From contig CM051460.1 in assembly GCA_028095005.1 (NCBI GenBank), positions 158,405,461-158,469,460 on the forward strand: DNA of 64,000 nt. The letters run 5' to 3'. Positions 57,889-64,000 of this stretch are shown here, piece by piece (within the stretch, counting starts at the first letter, position 1; the number at the start of each line of letters is the position of its first letter). The DNA comes from Rhynchospora pubera (taxonomy: Eukaryota; Streptophyta; Magnoliopsida; Poales; Cyperaceae). A program made the translations under genes and the position numbers. The notes beneath the pieces are model-generated. The model made no database searches and was not told where the DNA came from. It saw only the letters and a list, made by a program, of their open reading frames with translations.

Positions 57889-59459
57889 ATGAAATGTGGC
57901 ACGGAGCTGACTTTGGAAAATCCTGTAGTAAGTTTTCTATCTCTTTGATAGCTTAAGTACTAATGTTTAAGAACAAATGTACAAATTGGTACAAGCTGAA
58001 GAACAAATAGGATACCAACCAGTGGGGTATTTTTGGAATTAGGTCGAGAGAAATCCTTGTTGATTAATAACTGTTTGTCCAACAATAAATATGAACATTG
58101 ATAACAAAATTGGTAGGAATTAAGCTGATGTCAAAGTACTTGCTGCTCAGTGTAACCCCAGTGGGCTGATGTCAAAGTAAGATAATAATAGCAGTAAACA
58201 ATGGTAGGATAAAAGTTGGTTAATTTGATTAATCCATGGATATCATTGTCTTAACTCTGTAAATGTTTAGCCTAGAAAAAGGGGAAAAAAAGGTGGGATA
58301 AGCATGGTATGCTTTGCACCAGAATTTAACTATCTGTCGATTGTCCATTCATGTATATTCCGGAGTTGAATAGAATTGTGGATTGGTTGAGTCAAGCTTC
58401 TCCTCCCGATGAATATGTATGCTCCCGTTATCTATCTGAGTGTGTTTGCTCCTATTTCTTTCTTTGGCATTACACCCCGCCCGAGTAAGAGAGTGATTGT
58501 CCTACAGGATAGTTAGTGGTCTATTAAAAACACATATCTATGCAAAGATATAATTAAGTTAAGTAAATATGAAGAAGTGAAATTTCAACTACTATTTTGT
58601 TTGTTTGAGTTCTTAAGCTTTCTTTTTTTACAAGATTTTAGGGGACAACATTATGCCACTTCTTACTAGGCTTCACCGTAAATTAATGCAAGAAGTCCTT
58701 TACTTGACATTATTTCTCATTATATGTGCAATGACTTGTATAGTGCAGGTGATCGAGCTGTTTTGAAAATATTTGATTTCACAATTGTTCATCTGTGCAG
58801 GTCAACAGTGGAAGATAAGTGTAACATTTTAAGGTCACCGGGATGCTTTGCGAAGGTTGTGGAATGTTTTCTAAAGTTTAATTGCTTAGTCATGGTATAT
58901 TCCTTTTTCCTGTTTAATAATTACTGACTCTTAATCAGTAGAGAATGTAGGTGAGTGTTTGTTCATTGTGAGGCTAGTTATTGTGTTTTAATTTACTGTT
59001 CTGTTTTTAAAAAAAATCAGTGTGTTGTGGTAATTACTCTTCTTTAATTAGCAGTGTTCTTTGTTGAATATTAATGCTAACTGTTGCATATTGTTGCTCT
59101 ATTTTCATATGACTATTGCTTAATAAGTGCCTTATTTTAATATATGTTGTGTATAATATTTTTTGGTTATGATGGCTGTTGTGTATATCGGTGTGTACTA
59201 CTTTGTTCTCTGGTTTACAATAGTCTCTGGAGAGATGGCGCCAAGATGGACTTTGCGCCAAAATAACATCGATGGCTGTCTCCAATAAAAAACCTTATAA
59301 ATCAATCAAAAAGAATAATTTAAGTTTTCGATGCTCCCCTTATTCTTATCCACCATAACCAAACACGCCAGAATAAGCTCATGGATAAGGAGTTTTCAGG
59401 ATTGGGTAATTCCTTATTCCTATTCTAATTCCTTATGCAAGGACCTTCCAAACACACCC
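57889..59459 (+). other. 3' part of the PIF/Harbinger element, no gene recognised
   Basis: About 1.6 kb between the transposase stop and the element's right end. It holds the 3' UTR and AT-rich DNA with only small frames (for example 58724-58927), none of which I can support as a protein. Confidence 0.6.
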
Positions 59460-59539
59460 TTTGTCTCTGCCTAGTACTTTATTTAATATTAAAATAATAA
59501 TTTTTAATAATTTATTTAAATTAATATCATAACTCACAA

Positions 59540-59650
59540 TCCAAACAATATTTCTTATTCTCGAAATAATATCTTCACACTCTTTCTAAAGTTACACACT
59601 TCCCAATATTTTCTTCCTAAATCCTTATTCCTTTCTTATTCCCAATAGAT
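59540..59650. repeat. Remnant of a PIF-type MITE
   Basis: CAATCCAAACAATAT, then AAAGTTACACACTTCCCAAT and TTCCTTATTCC-like stretches recall the core of the MITEs at 27853, 33554 and 62847. Clear terminal repeats are missing, so this is a degraded copy just outside the complete element. Confidence 0.55.
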
Positions 59651-62600
59651 TATAAAATTAATTTATCAGCAGCCTCATAACTAATTTAACTAATGCAATT
59701 GCCTAGGCCCAAATTGAGGGAGAAAAAACGAATGACACCCTGATAAATAATTAAATTAAAATTATATTGCTTCAGGCTCTAATATAATATTTCATTATTA
59801 GATATTTATAGCATCCGCTATTCTAGTATACTATTTTTTTTGTTAAAATTTATTTTATTAGAGTCTTCAAGTTGTTCAAGAATTATATTGCTTGCCGCTT
59901 CTAATGTGATTTTTTTATTAGATCTTGAAAATCTATTACTAGATAAATAAGTTTTATGAATTTTACTAGTTAAATATGTTATATATTTTCTTATTTTATT
60001 AATGCAATATTTGCACTATGTTTATAAAGTTACAAACTAGCTAAGAGTCTATTTTTTAAGTCCCTACTTCTATAATTTAGCTTTCTTAACTATCTAATAA
60101 AGAATCGTCGTACATCATAAACATACTAAAATATTCTCACTTTATTTTTACACTTATTCCAACCACAAATACATATTTTTCATCTTACTTTACATATATG
60201 TGTAAATCTATCCGGAACATATTTGGTGTCATTTTTTTCTCAACAAACGAACATATAATACCTCGTGCAATTAGAAAAATTATCACTTTCAGAAATTTGA
60301 CCCGCTACACAAATAACTATACAACAAGCATCTTGTAGGCTTCAATTAGAGAGATCTTTTTTTTTATTTTTAACTATATCATCACTTTCATACGTATCTC
60401 GTTTCAATTAGAGATATCTTAATGATTTGAACTTCGATTTGTTTCCGACAGAACTTTGAATATGCCTTAGAACTCCTCTTACACGCATACTAACCCAATC
60501 AGCTATCCCAAAGTGGTATCCCTTCTATGGGCTTGGTCAAGACTTGATAACCCCTTTCTTTGACACGACCCACTAACTACAAGCTGAAAGCTACAGCTGT
60601 TTAGGTTGTACACCTGGATTAAGAAACGAGATACGTATGAAAGCATTCAAAAAAGAGCATATGCAAATTGTGAAGGCAATTGCTTATCTAATGGAATTAT
60701 CTTGTCTGATAGAATAATGAGGAAGCTTACAAAACCGAATTAGTAAAGGTCAGCAAACCTATAGCTATCTAGTGTCAACTTGTCGTATTATATATTGTTA
60801 AGATATGGAGAAACTTCAAAGTACTTGCGACTTGCGCTTTTTATTCCGCTAAAAGATTTGTAATGATGCTCTCATCCAGTCATCCTTTGACATTAGTCGA
60901 TCAATGTAATCTTGTCAAACAACGGAGCGCAATTATTTACAGGTTTGTAACACAAATTTAGACTGTTATATATGCATCCAACTAATTAATACTGCATTTG
61001 GATTAGTTTGAGAGTATTAGGGTTGTACCTTTTCACCGTTTTCTTTCATGCTAAATTGCTAATTTTTTTTAATGAAATTGCTCCGAAATATCATTTCCAT
61101 ATAATTTCACGTAATTCACTACTGTTGCATAATTGCAAAACACATACCTATCTATTACATATTTTTTTTCTTTGGTACTCTTTAGTATTGGACTATTGGT
61201 TAACGAAATTGTTATTTAGTAATCGCCAAATAACCTAGAAATATAAAAGCAACTGTCGATAGTTGTTCCATTGTTTTGACCAAAGTCAAAACACATTTTT
61301 AACTGCTCACTGTTTTGAATTTTATGCTCAGTATTCCAACATTCTGTTTGAACCGAAAGTATTCCTCAAGGGAACATGCTAGCTTCAGCATTCCAATATT
61401 CTAGAATACGCGCGCGTATATACTTTTTTTTTTTAAATAATCATGAAAGTCATCGTAAATGTTGCACAATACATGTTTTACTATTTAATTTATAGAAATT
61501 GGTTAAAAGCAACAAAGAATTATTTTGGAGGTAAATAACAATAATATTAAGCTCTAGTATGTGTAGAACCGGGGCGTCTTATTTACTTGTTTGCCTTTAA
61601 CTAATGTGACACGTGAGAAATAGAGTCTGTTGGCTAGGAAATGTCTCCAGTTTTGGAGGATAAGAAAACAAGGCAAAGAGTCGTTGTAGCCAAAAGCATG
61701 AAGCATTGGAGATTTATGGAAAATGAAATATCACGCGGAAGTAAAAAGGAATTAATGATTTTCATATTTTTTTTATTGGATAAAAAATGAATATCCTAAT
61801 TAAGAAAAAAATATAAAAAAGTAAATATAGTACATAAAAATACATATGTACAAATAAAAAAGAGGGATTATTTTGATCCCCATTTTCTGTAATTAAATCC
61901 ATTTATGATTTAGAGACTTGGGGTTGCAACAGAATTCTGAACTAACTTATATTTTGTAAACTTTCACACGTAATGAGATTTATGAAATTGATGGTCTATA
62001 CTTTCCTCAAAAGAAAAAAAGCATTGTGTTTCTGGGTAAAAGCTTTAAAGCCATTGCACCGGGAGGCTTAATTTGCGTCTTCTTTATTATTATTTTATTT
62101 AAATTTAATGTTTAAAAAACAAAATTTTGACATGGTTTTCACAATCTCTAGGGCCGGAGGCAATTTATTGATGAATACAAATGCTATTTGAGAACTACAT
62201 TTTATACAGATATTAATAATTATATATGTAATAAATAGTTTTCTAAATAGTGAGTACAGATAAAATAACATTCGCTACATTAGCAATGAACGAGAATATC
62301 TTTATAAATTACTAGGCCCCTGCATTTTTTTTATTGAATCCCTACATTTTTTTTTTGAATAACAATCCCTACATTCTCGGTTAATAGGAAGTTCGAAACC
62401 TTTTCGGCTAACTAGGCTGAGACTCAAAACTTTTTAGGGAGTTGAAATTTTGACTATAAAAACTTTGGGACAAATCAAAATTGGGCTTTACATTATTACG
62501 TAAGGCCATTTAAGTATTTCTCTTTGCTTTTCTTTCTTTTCCGACCAACGTAGCTACAGTGATCTTTATAAATTCTCACACTAGTGAGGTACTGAGGTCC

Positions 62601-62846
62601 TATTTCCAAAACTAGAAGGTTTTTTGTTTATGAAGAATCAAAGGTTTTAAATCCCGCAAGTGTACCAAATTCATTGATCGGAATCAACTATACAGTGGTT
62701 CGGACCTACTTTAGTAAAAGTTAAAAAAAAAATTGAAACATTGGGAGTACTGAGATTAGCTAACAATGTCTGCACCGCAATTTCACACCATGTAAAAATT
62801 TTGGTAGTTCTCAAAGAAAAAAAATGTAGAATCTAGTCATCTACTA
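59651..62846. other. Intergenic region, no gene recognised
   Basis: AT-rich DNA with many T- and A-runs. The only structure noted is the inverted repeat at 60383-60647. Short frames such as 61008-61238 show no recognisable protein. Confidence 0.55.
60383..60647. repeat. Perfect 21-bp inverted repeat with about 220-bp spacer
   Basis: CTTTCATACGTATCTCGTTT (followed by C) near 60383-60403 recurs inverted as AAACGAGATACGTATGAAAG near 60627-60647. The arms do not extend further and no target duplication is evident. Confidence 0.8.
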
Positions 62847-63016
62847 GGCTCCGTTTGGATGGCTTCTTCCCGGAATAAGGAATAAGGAATAACCACTTTT
62901 TACCAATAAATTTATTTTTAACCATCCAAACTCTTCACAAAAGTTACACACTTCCCAATAAATTTTTTCTCTTCTTCCTTCTTCCTACCTTATTCTCAAC
63001 GCATCCAAACGGAGCC
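62847..63016. mobile_element. PIF/Harbinger-like MITE
   Basis: The 170-bp element starts GGCTCCGTTTGGATGG and ends with the inverse of GGCTCCGTTTGGATGC. The 3-bp flank is CTA on both sides (62844-62846, 63017-63019). It contains the family core AGTTACACACTTCCCAATAA. Confidence 0.93.
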
Positions 63017-63019
63017 CTA

Positions 63020-64000
63020 AGGTACGCCCAAGTAAGTAATGATATATCCACAGTTTTAATTTATTAAGACTTTGATCAAAATGTTTTTTTACACGGGATT
63101 TTATTTCAATTCAATTGATTTCTCAGAATTTCCTTAGATCCAATAACATAGAAATTCTAACCAAATGACACCATATTCGTTCATTTTAATAAAAAATTTT
63201 CTCATGAAATGAAATCCCATGTTTGGGGGGGGGGGGGGGCAAAGATTTTGATCAAGCCCTAACAGAAAGTGTTTGGAACTTAGGATGAGCTTTCTTTGGG
63301 AATGAAAAAGAGGACATCATGTTTGTTGCATAAACTCATCTCGACCAGTATGTTTGCATTTCTTTTTTTCAGATTTACCATTGGTTACCTTATAACTAGC
63401 AGGGTTTCGCGCGTTGCGCGAACTATCTTTTTCCTTATTTTTTTCTCAAACATTAGCAGCTATTTTGTTTTATTTGGAAATATTATAAATTGACAAATTT
63501 ATCTAAACTACCTTTTTCTAATATATGCCAACAAAACTTAAAAGAATAAAAAAATACCATAATATTTGGTACATCATCGTCAATTCCAAGGTTTTTTTTT
63601 AATTCATCCCACACCTCTCAACACTTATTTCGTTGGCAGTGTAAAAATGAGCTTCAACTTGAGTTGAAGATCTTTTGCCACCATATATTATTCTAAAGAA
63701 AACAAATGAGAAAGAAAAAAGATATCGTATAAGAACAAAGAAAATAGACAGACCTAATAAGTTTGTCGACAGAGCCTAATATCAATATGATTTTATGGTA
63801 TTAATCAGTGTTAAAAAAAAATATTTGACTGAGAAGTAGTATCATATTTTTATGGGCATAGTCCGATTCACTATATCCAACAATTAGTTTCTTTGGTTAT
63901 TGTACAGATGAGAGATGAGTCATGATATAAGACAATAACACCCAAGAGAATAAATTTACATAGAGAAAAATAATCACGGGAGGAAAAAAAGATTGAAAAA
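63020..64000. other. Right-edge intergenic region
   Basis: AT-rich DNA with a run of G (about 63226-63239). No gene or transposon end was recognised before the window closes. Confidence 0.55.

Larger units (their letters stand above)
52876..59459 (+). mobile_element. Apparently complete PIF/Harbinger transposon
   Basis: The left end GGGGATGTTTGGATAGG and the inverted right end GGGTGTGTTTGGAAGG form short terminal inverted repeats. TTT flanks both sides (52873-52875, 59460-59462), a 3-bp duplication of the size used by this superfamily. Within the 6584 bp lie the two genes expected of an autonomous member, a Myb/SANT-like protein and a DDE transposase, both on the plus strand and both open. 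The subterminal zones contain GGAATA and TATTCC words like those in the MITEs at 39616 and 62847. The call of activity is inference. Confidence 0.88.

Noticed and set aside
62386..62420. Box B-like GTTCGAAACC near 62392
   Set aside because: No box A at the right spacing, no A-tail and no target duplication.

Overview
This is a eudicot nuclear genomic window. The evidence is AT-rich intergenic DNA, many short exons joined by GT-AG introns, plant-only families (GRAS, NPH3-type BTB, plastid MSL channel, RRA arabinosyltransferase) and a dense, diverse transposon load. No bacterial, organellar or CRISPR features were seen. The species cannot be named from the sequence.

Host genes, left to right: the 3' end of a GRAS transcription factor (+, 2-229); a 13-exon plastid mechanosensitive channel of the MSL2/MSL3 type (-, 4019-7679); two tandem copies of an RRA-type (GT77) arabinosyltransferase (-, 12681-16117 and 23234-28540); a possible 52-residue peptide gene (+, 38416-38574); an NPH3-family BTB protein (-, 40501-44373); a mitochondrial VDAC porin (+, 46563-48734) divergent from it; and a small plant-specific protein (-, 50986-51279). 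The multi-exon models were built by hand from splice signals, and their phases close without a break.

The middle of the window is a tandem segmental duplication. Copy 1 is about 9608-17884 and copy 2 about 17885-35909. Each carries one RRA gene and its promoter. Each copy acts as the empty-site control for the other, so insertions after the duplication can be dated relatively and bounded to the base: a 1.2-kb Mutator-like element and a MITE in copy 1; a 3.7-kb 5'-truncated LINE, a 2.0-kb solo LTR and a MITE in copy 2. Copy 2 is further swollen by two related foldback Mutator-like elements with arrays of palindromes near their ends, one of which keeps a decayed transposase fragment, and by a dead Ty1/copia fragment. 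The second RRA gene has lost its original start region and exactly 40 codons beside a splice acceptor, but remains open.

From 35.9 kb rightward there are two non-autonomous hAT elements with 8-bp target duplications, a hAT MITE inserted into the end of a PIF MITE, and several PIF/Harbinger-like MITEs with 3-bp target duplications. An apparently complete PIF/Harbinger element lies at 52876-59459. It has both an open Myb/SANT-like gene and an open DDE transposase gene whose three catalytic acids are all present, so it is a candidate source of mobilising proteins for PIF-type MITEs. The last 4.5 kb is AT-rich intergenic DNA with one MITE and an inverted repeat.
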